Counted from the first letter of the stretch, positions 1-6,948 are shown. The stretch: 10,873 bases of DNA from Actinomycetota bacterium (GCA_003648875.1 QMQC01000030.1:1-10873); one strand, 5' to 3'. Program-made: numbers and translations. The notes: generated from the letters alone by a model not told the origin.

Positions 1-60
1 GAAGGCTCCTGCGAAGAAGGCTCCTGCGAAGAAGGCTCCTGCGAAGAAGGCTCCTGCGAA
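1..60 (+). repeat. Four perfect 15-bp tandem repeats coding KKAPA units
   Basis: The 15-mer GAAGGCTCCTGCGAA occurs four times without a mismatch, filling positions 1-60 exactly, and may continue upstream of the window. The unit length is a multiple of three, so the array stays in the carD frame and adds five residues (Lys, Ala, Pro, Ala, Lys) per copy. Identity at every third codon position implies recent slippage or homogenisation. Confidence 0.97.
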
Positions 61-577
61 GAAGAAGGCAAAGGCACCGTTCAAGGTCCGCGACAAGGTG
101 GTGTATCCGCATCATGGTGCTGCAACCATCGTCAAGCGCGAGAAGATCGACTTCGCCGGCGAGAAGCAGGAGTACTACGTGTTGCAGGTCGCAACCGATC
201 AGCTCACGCTTCGCGTTCCCGTTGAGAGTGCGATCGAGCGGGGTGTTCGCCCCGTCATATCCAAGAACAAGGCACGCCAGGTATTCGCCACATTCAAGGA
301 TGATCCCCAGGAAGCCGGCGCAAACTGGAGCCGGTGGTACAAGCTCCTTACCGAGAAGATCAACTCCGGTGACATCTTCCAGGTTGCTGAAGTCGTTCGT
401 GACCTCACGTACGCACAGCAGGTGAAGGGCATTTCGCCTGCGCTCAAGCGGATGCTTGCCAAGGCAAGGCTCATCATCGTGTCCGAGCTCCAATTCAGTC
501 TCGGACTCTCTGAAGAGGACACCGTCGAGAAGCTCGACCGAGCGCTCCCGGTGGTCGATTTGCCAGACGACGTCTGA
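2..577 (+). CDS. carD: CarD/CdnL-family RNA polymerase-binding regulator, 5' truncated, with Lys/Ala/Pro-rich N-terminal tail
   Basis: The reading frame is open from the window edge to the TGA at 575-577, giving 191 visible residues; the true start lies upstream. A GTG at 98 is in frame but would cut off the first strand of the fold (FKVRDKVVYPHHG), so it is unlikely to be the start. From about visible residue 27 the protein matches CarD: a Tudor-like RNA polymerase-interaction domain (KVVYPHHGAATIV, then LTLRVPVESA), followed by a helical DNA-binding domain containing NWSRWYK, VAEVVRDL and KRMLAKAR. In the family, CarD binds the RNA polymerase beta subunit, and the Trp of the NWSR motif helps hold the transcription bubble open. 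The unusual part is the preceding tail of repeated KKAPA units, which resembles histone H1 tails and is absent from mycobacterial CarD. The downstream ispD start is 22 nt away, so co-transcription is likely. Confidence 0.93.
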   Translation, partial: KAPAKKAPAKKAPAKKAPAKKKAKAPFKVRDKVVYPHHGAATIVKREKIDFAGEKQEYYVLQVATDQLTLRVPVESAIERGVRPVISKNKARQVFATFKDDPQEAGANWSRWYKLLTEKINSGDIFQVAEVVRDLTYAQQVKGISPALKRMLAKARLIIVSELQFSLGLSEEDTVEKLDRALPVVDLPDDV

Positions 578-599
578 TGCCCGAGCGGGTTGCCAACAG

Positions 600-1226
600 A
601 TGACCACCTGGACGATCGTGGTCGCTGGTGGATCCGGAACCCGATTCGGCGGTCCAAAGCACAGGCAAATGCTCGACGGTGTCGAACTCTGGCAACGCTC
701 GGTCGATGCGTTCGATGCTGCAGGGATTGAACATATCGTGGTGGTCGGCGACGTTCCCGGTGGAATCCCCGGCGGATCGAGGCGGAGGGACTCGGTTGCC
801 TGCGGATTGGGTGCGGTACCGGACATTGCAGACTGGGTGCTGATCCACGACGCTGCCAGACCCCTCGTGACCCCACAGCTCATCGAACGAGTCCTTGCCA
901 GGGCTTCGATGGGTGACGTCGATGGGGTGATTCCGGCCGTCCCCGTGACCGATACGCTGAAGCGCGTGCAGGATGAGGCAGTCCTCGCCACGGTCGATAG
1001 GAATGGTCTGTCCACCGTGCAGACTCCTCAGGCGTTTCGCGTCCCCGTGCTCAGGGCTGCCCACGACAGCGATATCACCGATGCGACCGACGATGCGGGT
1101 CTCGTGGAACGTGCAGACGGTACGGTGGTGGCTGTGATGGGCGATCCGATGAACATCAAGATCACGAACCCCGGGGATCTGGAGATCGCTCGCGTCTATC
1201 TGGAAGTGCTTCGCGGCCATGGCTGA
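600..1226 (+). CDS. ispD: 2-C-methyl-D-erythritol 4-phosphate cytidylyltransferase
   Basis: IspD couples MEP with CTP to give CDP-ME in the non-mevalonate isoprenoid pathway, in the cytoplasm. The 208-residue protein begins at ATG 600 with the nucleotide-binding loop VVAGGSGTRFGGPK (residues 7-20; Arg15 and Lys20 match the family's catalytic pair). It continues with RRDSVACGL, HDAARPLV (83-90), VPVTDTLKRV, QTPQAF, TDDAG and NIKITNPGDLEIA, which are the family motifs in their usual order. It is a little shorter than the usual 225-235 residues, but both ends look complete. The frame is open further upstream to 456 inside carD, but homology starts at the ATG at 600. A weak GAGCGGG lies about 11 nt before the ATG. 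The gene follows carD by 22 nt and overlaps ispF by 8 nt. Confidence 0.95.
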   Translation: MTTWTIVVAGGSGTRFGGPKHRQMLDGVELWQRSVDAFDAAGIEHIVVVGDVPGGIPGGSRRRDSVACGLGAVPDIADWVLIHDAARPLVTPQLIERVLARASMGDVDGVIPAVPVTDTLKRVQDEAVLATVDRNGLSTVQTPQAFRVPVLRAAHDSDITDATDDAGLVERADGTVVAVMGDPMNIKITNPGDLEIARVYLEVLRGHG

Positions 1227-1698
1227 TGTACGGACAGGCATCGGCTACGACGCCCATCGATTCGGTGGGGATGGCCCTGTCGTGCTCGCCGGTGTGGTCA
1301 TCGACCACCCTGTTGGGGTCATCGCCACATCCGACGGTGACGTCGCCGCCCACGCCGTATGTGACGCCCTCCTCGGTGCGGTGGCTGCCGGGGACCTTGG
1401 CACGTTCTTCCCGAGTTCTGACCCACAGTGGGAGGGCGCTGACTCACTGGAGCTACTGCGATCAAGCGCGGCCACAGTCACCGAGGCGGGGTATGCGATC
1501 GGTTCGATCGATGTCACGATCATTGTCCAAAGCGTACGTGTTGCACCTCATCGGGATCAGATGCGCCGCCGTCTGGCGGGTGCGATGGGTATTGATGTCG
1601 ATCGCGTCTCTGTCAAGGCGACATCGACTGACGGACTCGGCCGGATCGGCGCGGAGGCCGGGCTGGCCGCGCAGGCCGTCGCCACCGTTCACATGTGA
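1219..1698 (+). CDS. ispF: 2-C-methyl-D-erythritol 2,4-cyclodiphosphate synthase
   Basis: IspF cyclises CDP-ME 2-phosphate to MEcPP with release of CMP, two steps after IspD; it is normally a homotrimer with one metal site per subunit. The 159 residues match the usual length. GIGYDAHRF near the N-terminus supplies Asp11 and His13, and DGDVAAHAVCDALLGA supplies His45; together these are the expected zinc ligands. GDLGTFFPSSDP, VAPHRDQMR and the C-terminal VSVKATSTDGLG are the other family blocks. The ATG lies 8 nt inside the end of ispD, so translation is probably coupled. ispD and ispF are separate here, not fused as in some bacteria. The 3' end overlaps the convergent phosphodiesterase gene by 10 nt, leaving no room for a terminator between them. 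Confidence 0.96.
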   Translation: MADVRTGIGYDAHRFGGDGPVVLAGVVIDHPVGVIATSDGDVAAHAVCDALLGAVAAGDLGTFFPSSDPQWEGADSLELLRSSAATVTEAGYAIGSIDVTIIVQSVRVAPHRDQMRRRLAGAMGIDVDRVSVKATSTDGLGRIGAEAGLAAQAVATVHM

Positions 1699-2420
1699 TC
1701 GAGGGTCGCTCTCGCCATGGTCGGATCGTCTGTGATCAAGACATCCGCCCCTGCCTCAGCGATCGACGAGACTTCCTCTGGGGTATTCACGTCCCAAACC
1801 ACGGCGCGGAGATTCGCATTTCTTATCTCTGCCATTGGGTTGGCCGTGTCGTCCCTCATGTGAGCGTATTGGGCATGGATGGCGTCCATTCCAAACTCCG
1901 CCGCAAATGCAAGACCGAAGTCGAGCGGTACAGGGGCTGCCACGAGTTGGCCACGCAGGAAGTCCGGCCCGACCTCACCCGCGCGTCGCATCGACATCGG
2001 ATCGAACGATGACAGAAGGATGCGTGCTGGATCGTCGTAACCACGTAGCTCCGTGATCAACTCGTCGACGATCGTGCGATCTGCGTCGAATCCGGCGTCA
2101 CCCGAGTCGTTCTTGATCTCCACGTTGACGAACACACGTCGCGGAATCGCCTCCATCGCCTCTCTGAGAGTTGGCACGTGTGGTGCCATACGACGCAAGA
2201 TGCTGAAGTCGATGGAGGAGAAGACCCCGATCTCTGGATCCCTGTCGTCGTGGTGCACGATGAGCACACCGTCTCGCGTTCGTCGTACATCGAGTTCGAT
2301 ACCGTCAGCGCGGGCATCAACCGCGAGCAGATACGCTTCGATCGTGTTGTCCTGCGCCCTTGAACGATCACCCCGGTGGGCGTATACCAATGGGCCAGGA
2401 CCAAGCGGGCCTCTCTTCAT
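1689..2420 (-). CDS. Glycerophosphodiester phosphodiesterase family protein (GDPD)
   Basis: This 243-residue protein has the GDPD TIM-barrel signature: YAHRGD with His15 and Arg16, DNTIEAY, GIELDVRRTRDG with Glu42 and Asp44, and IVHHD with His57. VPTLREAM, NVEIKN, LLSSFDP, VVWDVNTPEEV and a terminal ADVLITDDP follow in the family order. Enzymes of this family hydrolyse glycerophosphodiesters to glycerol 3-phosphate and an alcohol; the exact substrate cannot be read from the sequence. No signal peptide is visible, so a cytoplasmic location is likely. The start at 2420 was chosen because homology begins just after it and a -10-like TAGCCT lies 7 nt upstream on this strand. The frame stays open to 3176 antisense to cysS, but that extension has no recognisable homology. 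The gene interrupts the isp-cysS order in reverse orientation. Confidence 0.9.
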   Translation of the reverse strand: MKRGPLGPGPLVYAHRGDRSRAQDNTIEAYLLAVDARADGIELDVRRTRDGVLIVHHDDRDPEIGVFSSIDFSILRRMAPHVPTLREAMEAIPRRVFVNVEIKNDSGDAGFDADRTIVDELITELRGYDDPARILLSSFDPMSMRRAGEVGPDFLRGQLVAAPVPLDFGLAFAAEFGMDAIHAQYAHMRDDTANPMAEIRNANLRAVVWDVNTPEEVSSIAEAGADVLITDDPTMARATLDHM

Positions 2421-2422
2421 GG

Positions 2423-2448
2423 GACTGAGGCTACTCTTGAACTCAGTC
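2423..2448. repeat. Perfect 7-bp inverted repeat in the divergent GDPD/cysS spacer
   Basis: GACTGAG (2423-2429) and CTCAGTC (2442-2448) are exact inverted copies separated by 12 nt. Arm centres are 19 bp apart, close to two helical turns, and the dyad overlaps the GDPD -10 candidate. This could be an operator for a dimeric regulator serving both divergent genes; binding is not shown. Confidence 0.45.
2428..2433 (-). promoter_or_regulatory. -10-like hexamer for the GDPD gene, leaderless arrangement
   Basis: On the minus strand TAGCCT is followed by 7 nt and then the ATG at 2420, so initiation would fall at or next to the start codon. No Shine-Dalgarno sequence is present. No convincing -35 element was found. 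Confidence 0.4.
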
Positions 2449-2464
2449 GGCAACGGTCTCCCGG

Positions 2465-2470
2465 TAGCAT
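2465..2470 (+). promoter_or_regulatory. -10-like hexamer for cysS, favouring the ATG at 2478
   Basis: TAGCAT is followed by 7 nt and then ATG 2478. If it is the -10 element, the upstream ATG at 2469 overlaps it and would be outside the transcript, so cysS would start at MQLYNT. No well-spaced -35 was found; a TTGAAC at 2437-2442 is too far upstream (22-nt spacer). Confidence 0.4.
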
Positions 2471-3866
2471 GTCCCGGATGCAGCTGTACAACACGCTTGA
2501 ACGCGCCACGGTTCCGTTCACGCCTTCCGACCCGGATCGGGTGACGGTCTATCTGTGCGGGCCAACGGTGCAGTCCGCACCTCACCTGGGACATGGCCGA
2601 TCCGCCGTTGTCTTCGATGTTCTGTGTCGATATCTCCGATGGGTCGGGTACGAGGTCGACTTCGTACGGAACATCACGGATATCGATGACAAGATCATCA
2701 GCAGGGCCAAGGAACTCGGAATCACTCCGAAACAGGTCGCGGCGCAAGCAGCAGAGGAGTTCAGCATCGCATTCGACAAGCTCGGCAACCTCCCGCCGTC
2801 CAGCGAGCCGAAGGCAACTGATCACATCGAAGAGATGATCCAAATGATCGCCGCACTCATCGATTCGAACCACGCATACGAATCCGATGGGGATGTGTAC
2901 TTTGTCGTACGCTCCTTCCCTGAATATGGGAAGCTGTCGCGTCAAAACGTGTCCGATCTCAGATCGGGAGAGCGGGTCGAGATCGATGACCGCAAGCACG
3001 ACCCGCTCGACTTTGCGTTGTGGAAGGCAGGAAAGCCGGGAGAGCCGTCTTGGGAGTCTCCTTGGGGCGCCGGCAGGCCCGGTTGGCACATCGAATGCTC
3101 GGTCATGGCGCGGGAGTACCTCGGTGATGGGTTCGACATCCACTGTGGTGGGACCGACCTCATCTTCCCGCACCACGAGAACGAGATCGCACAGTCAGAA
3201 GCAGCAACCGGAAAGACCTTCGCCCGATACTGGATGCATAACGGGATGCTGAACCTCTCAGGCGAGAAGATGGCGAAATCGACAGGGCATGTTGTCACTC
3301 TCCAGGGCGCGCTCGATGAGTGGGACCCCGTTGCAGTGCGACTCTTCTATCTGCGCACCCACTATCGGAAACCTCTCGACTACTCGGAAGCGGCGCTTGG
3401 GGATGCCGAGGCGAGCCTGGGGAGGCTCCGAACTTTCAGGCGCAGGGTCGTTGACCCGATCGAGGCCTCCCCGCGTCGCGACGTCCTTGACCGATTCAAG
3501 ACGGCAATGGACGACGACCTTGACGTTGCCGCTGCACTCGCCGTGCTGTTCGATGCCGTGAGGGAGGGCAATTCGGCGCTCGACTCGGGACAGGATGTGG
3601 ACTCCCTTGCTGCGGCCTTCGATGAGATGATGGCTGTTCTCGGACTCACTGTTCCTGAGACCCTCGACGCAGACGACGGGTCTGTCGCGGAATTCGCTAC
3701 CACGTTCGGTATCGACAGCGGCGGCATGGACGACTTGCTTGAGCTCAGGGACAGGGCAAGACACGAGAAGGATTGGGCCAGGGCGGACGCGATTCGTGAC
3801 GGACTTGCGGCCCTGGGTATCACAATCGAGGACACGGCAGATGGCGCTCGCTGGCATCGGAACTGA
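2469..3866 (+). CDS. cysS: Cysteinyl-tRNA synthetase
   Basis: CysRS charges tRNA-Cys with cysteine. Counting from ATG 2469 the protein has 465 residues, the usual length. It shows CGPTV (Cys30), a HIGH-type motif PHLGHGRS (38-45), NITDIDDKIISRA, HIECS (Cys210), FPHHENEIAQSE (His235, Glu239) and a KMSKS-type motif KMAKS (267-271). Cys30, Cys210, His235 and Glu239 correspond to the four zinc ligands of E. coli CysRS. The C-terminal part (ARHEKDWARADAIRDGL) is the usual anticodon-binding end, and nothing is missing. The start may instead be ATG 2478, three codons later, because of the -10-like sequence immediately upstream. The frame is open back to 2376, but that part overlaps the divergent GDPD gene and lacks homology. 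rlmB begins 26 nt before the cysS stop. Confidence 0.95.
   Translation: MSRMQLYNTLERATVPFTPSDPDRVTVYLCGPTVQSAPHLGHGRSAVVFDVLCRYLRWVGYEVDFVRNITDIDDKIISRAKELGITPKQVAAQAAEEFSIAFDKLGNLPPSSEPKATDHIEEMIQMIAALIDSNHAYESDGDVYFVVRSFPEYGKLSRQNVSDLRSGERVEIDDRKHDPLDFALWKAGKPGEPSWESPWGAGRPGWHIECSVMAREYLGDGFDIHCGGTDLIFPHHENEIAQSEAATGKTFARYWMHNGMLNLSGEKMAKSTGHVVTLQGALDEWDPVAVRLFYLRTHYRKPLDYSEAALGDAEASLGRLRTFRRRVVDPIEASPRRDVLDRFKTAMDDDLDVAAALAVLFDAVREGNSALDSGQDVDSLAAAFDEMMAVLGLTVPETLDADDGSVAEFATTFGIDSGGMDDLLELRDRARHEKDWARADAIRDGLAALGITIEDTADGARWHRN
3828..3832 (+). promoter_or_regulatory. Ribosome binding site deciding the rlmB start
   Basis: GAGGA lies 8 nt before ATG 3841, inside the end of cysS. It supports this start over the longer frame beginning at 3739. 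It is one of the few clear Shine-Dalgarno sites in the window. Confidence 0.65.
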
Positions 3867-4581
3867 ACTCGAGGGCATCCACGCCGTTGAGGCGGCGCTG
3901 ACGCATCGGCGAGTCACGGCCCTCTCTGTGGAACGACGCCGAATGGGAAAGCCGGATCTCACCAGGATTGTCAGGCTCGCAAGATCACAAGGTGTTCCTG
4001 TCAATGTTGTCGAGGACGTGAGAACCTTGGCGACCACCGGTTCCCCTCAGGGTGTGTTCGCCAGGGCGCGCCCTGTCGTACCCATCTCGCTGAAGGACGC
4101 CATCGACCTGTCCGAGAACCCCGCGCTGCTCGTTCTCGACCATGTCGAGGATCCACGCAATATCGGTGCTGCAGCGCGTTCTGCTGTAGCGGCAGGCATG
4201 ACAGCACTTGTCGTGCCACAACGCCGCAGCGCTCCGATCGGCGCAACTGCGTTCAAGGCTGCCGCCGGAGCCCTCGAGGAGATGCCACTCGTGGTTGTGT
4301 CGTCTGTCGCCGATGCCCTGAAGCGGCTCGATCAAATGGGAGTTTGGAGAGTTGGCCTTGACGGAAGTGGTGACCGTTCGCTGCTCGGGCTTGACCTCTT
4401 GGGCCAGGCGGTTGCCGTGTGTATCGGGTCCGAAGGGGAGGGCCTGTCGAAACTGGTTGCGGAACGCTGCGATGTTCTCGCCTACATCCCCATGGTCGGT
4501 GGGACCGAGAGCCTCAACGCATCCGTGGCTGCTGCGCTCGCAAGTTACGAAGTCGCTCGAGTGCGGGGTTGGGTATCCTGA
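3841..4581 (+). CDS. rlmB: SpoU/TrmH-family RNA 2'-O-methyltransferase (RlmB-like)
   Basis: This 246-residue protein is an RNA 2'-O-ribose methyltransferase of the SpoU (SPOUT, knotted) class. An N-terminal substrate-binding domain opens with ELEGIHAVEAAL, the RlmB-like 'GxxaVxeaL' start. The three SpoU motifs follow: LDHVEDPRNIGAAARSA (Asn107, Arg113), CIGSEGEGLS (Glu198) and IPMVGGTESLNASVAAAL (Glu223-Ser228). RlmB of E. coli methylates G2251 of 23S rRNA; position after cysS is where actinobacteria usually carry this gene, but the exact RNA target here is inferred and a TsnR-like or tRNA target is possible. It overlaps cysS by 26 nt and has a good ribosome site, so the two are likely co-transcribed. 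It lacks the long N-terminal extension of the mycobacterial homologue. A tRNA gene starts 7 nt after its stop. Confidence 0.9.
   Translation: MALAGIGTELEGIHAVEAALTHRRVTALSVERRRMGKPDLTRIVRLARSQGVPVNVVEDVRTLATTGSPQGVFARARPVVPISLKDAIDLSENPALLVLDHVEDPRNIGAAARSAVAAGMTALVVPQRRSAPIGATAFKAAAGALEEMPLVVVSSVADALKRLDQMGVWRVGLDGSGDRSLLGLDLLGQAVAVCIGSEGEGLSKLVAERCDVLAYIPMVGGTESLNASVAAALASYEVARVRGWVS
4574..4579 (+). promoter_or_regulatory. -10-like hexamer before tRNA-Thr
   Basis: TATCCT lies 9 nt before the first tRNA base and runs into the rlmB stop codon. It could give the tRNA its own promoter with a 5' leader of only a few nucleotides, or the tRNA may also be made by read-through from cysS-rlmB. No -35 match was found. 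Confidence 0.35.
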
Positions 4582-4588
4582 CGGTTCT

Positions 4589-4663
4589 GCTGGCGTAGCT
4601 CAGTTCGGCCAGAGCAGCCGCCTTGTAAGCGGCAGGTCATGGGTTCGAGTCCCATCGCCAGCT
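4589..4663 (+). tRNA. tRNA-Thr, anticodon TGT
   Basis: All four arms fold without mismatch. The acceptor stem pairs GCTGGCG (4589-4595) with CGCCAGC (4656-4662). The D arm uses GCTC and GAGC, the anticodon stem GCCGC (4617-4621) pairs with GCGGC (4629-4633), and the T arm is ATGGG-TTCGAGT-CCCAT. The 7-nt anticodon loop CTTGTAA places TGT at 4624-4626, which reads ACA threonine codons. The discriminator base is T at 4663. CCA is not encoded and must be added after transcription. Confidence 0.96.
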
Positions 4664-4764
4664 CAGCAACGATTGGCGATGTAGGACAAGCGACCGACAA
4701 CTGTTCGTCGTCCATCGTGGGCGAGCGTAGCAAGCGGTCGTAGGTCGTGAATCGTACTTCCCGT
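4664..4764. other. Spacer between tRNA-Thr and the permease gene
   Basis: No open frame with homology and no U-tailed terminator are visible in these 101 bases. CGACCG and CGGTCG form a 6-bp inverted pair, but the loop between them is too long to be convincing. Confidence 0.5.
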
Positions 4765-4770
4765 TACACT
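4765..4770 (+). promoter_or_regulatory. -10-like hexamer for the permease gene
   Basis: TACACT ends 8 nt before ATG 4779, with a TTG at 4776 also in frame. This fits a leaderless or nearly leaderless transcript; there is no Shine-Dalgarno sequence in front of the start. The -35 region (around 4742-4747) has no clear match. Confidence 0.45.
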
Positions 4771-4778
4771 CGGCATTG

Positions 4779-5975
4779 ATGGGGGAAAGCGACTTTGGAT
4801 CCATCGTTCGCCGAGTAGGGATCTTCTCGTGGTCAATGCTCGGCCTGATGCTGCTGATCGTGGCGGCCTTCTACGTGCTGGTCAAGGGCAGGGTGATTCT
4901 TGCTCCTCTCCTCCTTGCGGTGGTGATCCTCTACGTCCTGAATCCTCTTGTCAGCTGGCTGGCCGGCCGCGGAGTGCCAAGGGTTATTGGGGCGATGATC
5001 GGTTTCCTCGTCTTCTTCTCCGCGGTGTCACTTCTGGCCGTGGTCATATTTCCCGACATCAGGTCCCAGGCCGAGGCGTTCATTGCGAAATTCCCCACTC
5101 TCTATGACCAATCTGTGGCCGACCTCGAGGGCCTGCTGTCTTCCGCTGGTTTCGACAGTGTCGCGATCATCAACTACGACCAGCTCCTTGAGTACATCAA
5201 CGATCCAGAGAATCGAAGCACGCTCATTTCGATACTGTTCGATCAGCTGGGCACGGTCACGTCGGGTATCTTCGAGTTCATCCTTGTGTTCCTCGTCGGT
5301 CCCGTGGTGGCGTTCTACTTCCTGATCGACCTGCCTGTGGTCCAGCAACGGCTCGTCGATGCATTCCCCGAAGACCGCAGGGCCGAGGCCTCGCATGTCG
5401 GGCGGCAGCTCAACACCGCTATCGGAGGCTTTCTCCGCGGCCAGCTTGTCGTCGCGGTCATCGTGGGTGTGATGCTCTCGTTCGGGTATTGGGTCATCGG
5501 GCTCGAGTTCTGGCTGCTGATCGGATTGGTCGGTGGCGTACTCAATATCGTGCCCTTCCTCGGTCCCTGGGTCGGTGGCTTCCTCGGCGTGCTCGTGGCG
5601 ATAACCACAGCAGATGTCTCCACGGCGATGTGGGCAATAGTGGTCGCAGTCATCGTCCAACAGATCGACAACAATTTCGTGTCCCCCTCAGTCCTGAAGG
5701 CCACAGTGCGGCTGCATCCCGCCGTCACCCTGCTCTCCCTCATTCTCGGTGGTGCCCTTGCGGGCTTGTGGGGCGTCGTCATTGCGGTGCCGCTTGCTGC
5801 TGCGATCAAGATTGTTCTCGGTCACTGGTGGGGGACCCGGGTTCTCGGCCAAACCTGGGAGGAGGCGTCTGAGGCGATGTTCGATGAGCCCGAACCGCCA
5901 CGCCTGAGGAAGACGGGCGAGATGCCGATCGTCGAAGTGCCGGTCGAGGGCTCGTCGGAGGATGAGTTCGACTGA
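4779..5975 (+). CDS. AI-2E/PerM family (UPF0118) membrane permease
   Basis: This 398-residue integral membrane protein has the layout of the AI-2E transporter/PerM family. A cluster of N-terminal helices lies at about residues 14-35, 38-62 and 68-91. A soluble loop of roughly 70 residues follows (PDIRSQAEAFIAKFP onward), and then the C-terminal helices. Family landmarks include GFLRGQLVVAVIVG, NIVPFLGPWVGGFLG and QQIDNNFVSPSVLK followed by VRLHPAVTLLSLILGG. Members have been linked to autoinducer-2 export, Na+/H+ exchange and other transport, so the substrate cannot be named. The last 40 or so residues form an acidic, probably cytoplasmic tail ending SSEDEFD. The start ATG 4779 is chosen over TTG 4776, one codon upstream. 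The gene ends 14 nt inside the following CvpA-CAP gene, suggesting coupled expression. Confidence 0.88.
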   Translation: MGESDFGSIVRRVGIFSWSMLGLMLLIVAAFYVLVKGRVILAPLLLAVVILYVLNPLVSWLAGRGVPRVIGAMIGFLVFFSAVSLLAVVIFPDIRSQAEAFIAKFPTLYDQSVADLEGLLSSAGFDSVAIINYDQLLEYINDPENRSTLISILFDQLGTVTSGIFEFILVFLVGPVVAFYFLIDLPVVQQRLVDAFPEDRRAEASHVGRQLNTAIGGFLRGQLVVAVIVGVMLSFGYWVIGLEFWLLIGLVGGVLNIVPFLGPWVGGFLGVLVAITTADVSTAMWAIVVAVIVQQIDNNFVSPSVLKATVRLHPAVTLLSLILGGALAGLWGVVIAVPLAAAIKIVLGHWWGTRVLGQTWEEASEAMFDEPEPPRLRKTGEMPIVEVPVEGSSEDEFD

Positions 5976-6948
5976 CGTGCAGATCTACGACCTGATCGTG
6001 GTGGCCATCGTCGTAGCGTTCGTAGCGCGCGGTGCAACGCGCGGCTTGCTCCGCGAGGCGCTCGAGATCGCAGTACTGCTTGTTGGGGTGTTCCTCGTGT
6101 TCCGCCTCTCTCCTGCCATCGGATCGATCATCTCAGGGATGGCGAACGTCCCGTTCGAAGCCGCCCGTATCGCGGCGGGGGTCGTGTTGTTCTTCGTACT
6201 TGTCATCGGTGGTGCATTCGTGGCTCGGATACTGTCCGGGATGCTGGGAGTCATTCCCGGTGCCACCTTGCTCAACCGGACCGGTGGCGCGGTCGTTGGG
6301 GCGGGATACGGTGTGCTGAGCGTCATTCTCTCCACAGCGCTGGTATCGGTGGCCCCCATTCCGACCGGCTTCCGGGGGACTGTGGTCGGGTCGATCGACG
6401 CATCTCCGGTTGGCAGACGAATCCTCGAGCCGACCGGCCTGATCCAGCGAACCGTCTCATCTGTGAGTGGCGAGGAGGTGTTCTCCACCGTGATCGCGCT
6501 TCAGGACGCAGTGGGTGCCCGCCTCGTAGCAGGCACAATTCCCATTCCACTCCCGGACATCGGCGACTCCCCGCTACCGCCTTCCCAGCTTGCTGCCCAG
6601 CAGGTGTTCGATTCGCTGAACCGAACAAGGATTGCCGAAGGCCTCGACCCTCTCGGATGGTCTGGCGACCTAGCGGTCGTCGCCGTCACTCGGGCTGGCG
6701 CTGTCTATCGGTCGGGATGGTTGGCACTCGATAGCCATCTTGCGGATTCCCTCGCGGCACGAGGCGTGCCAGGCACGATCAATACGGAGATGGTCGTACT
6801 CGCTGCGTCACCGGAAGGCGTGGTGGAGGCCTTCACGGGAGCTTCGGCTTATCGAGACGCCATCGTCGCGAGACAGTATCACAAGGCTGGCATCGGCATC
6901 GTCGAAGGACCGTATGGCTATCTGGCCGTACAGGTCCTTTCAGGTTGA
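5962..6948 (+). CDS. CvpA-family membrane protein fused to an extracytoplasmic CAP (SCP/PR-1) domain
   Basis: The 328-residue protein has two parts. Residues about 9-130 contain four hydrophobic segments of the CvpA type (for example IAVLLVGVFLVF and AGVVLFFVLVIGGAFV, with GGAVVGAGYGVLS starting the fourth). Arginines cluster in the first and third loops (Arg23, 27, 31; Arg89, 106), so the positive-inside rule places both termini outside. Residues about 207-328 match a CAP domain: FDSLNRTRIAEGLDPLGW (Asn220, Arg223), His259, NTEMV (Glu276), SPEGVVEAF, SAYRDAIV and GIGIVEGPYGYLAVQV. The His usual in the HRxxI motif is Tyr297 here. A CvpA unit carrying an outside domain recalls mycobacterial MarP, which bears a serine protease instead. 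ATG 5962 overlaps the permease gene by 14 nt; GGAGG abuts the ATG and GAGGG lies 11 nt before it. Function is unknown. Confidence 0.82.
   Translation: MSSTDVQIYDLIVVAIVVAFVARGATRGLLREALEIAVLLVGVFLVFRLSPAIGSIISGMANVPFEAARIAAGVVLFFVLVIGGAFVARILSGMLGVIPGATLLNRTGGAVVGAGYGVLSVILSTALVSVAPIPTGFRGTVVGSIDASPVGRRILEPTGLIQRTVSSVSGEEVFSTVIALQDAVGARLVAGTIPIPLPDIGDSPLPPSQLAAQQVFDSLNRTRIAEGLDPLGWSGDLAVVAVTRAGAVYRSGWLALDSHLADSLAARGVPGTINTEMVVLAASPEGVVEAFTGASAYRDAIVARQYHKAGIGIVEGPYGYLAVQVLSG

Noticed and set aside
1..60. CRISPR-like or satellite array
   Set aside because: The 15-bp copies have no spacers and are in frame with CarD, so they are coding repeats.
98..100. GTG at 98 as the carD start
   Set aside because: It would remove the first conserved strand of the RNA polymerase-interaction domain, and the frame continues open to the window edge.
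199..876. 225-codon minus-strand frame across carD and ispD
   Set aside because: It spans two well-supported genes on the other strand and has an Arg/Ser-rich composition typical of shadow frames.
495..1241. 248-codon minus-strand open frame opposite ispD
   Set aside because: ispD is complete with all family motifs; the antisense frame is a by-product of G/C-rich third positions and shows no domain.
2421..3176. 252-codon open extension of the GDPD frame antisense to cysS
   Set aside because: It has no recognisable domain, mirrors the conserved cysS coding sequence, and the GDPD homology begins at the internal Met at 2420.
4589..4663. tRNA-Thr as an integration site for a mobile element
   Set aside because: No duplicated tRNA 3' end, integrase or phage gene is visible in the following sequence.
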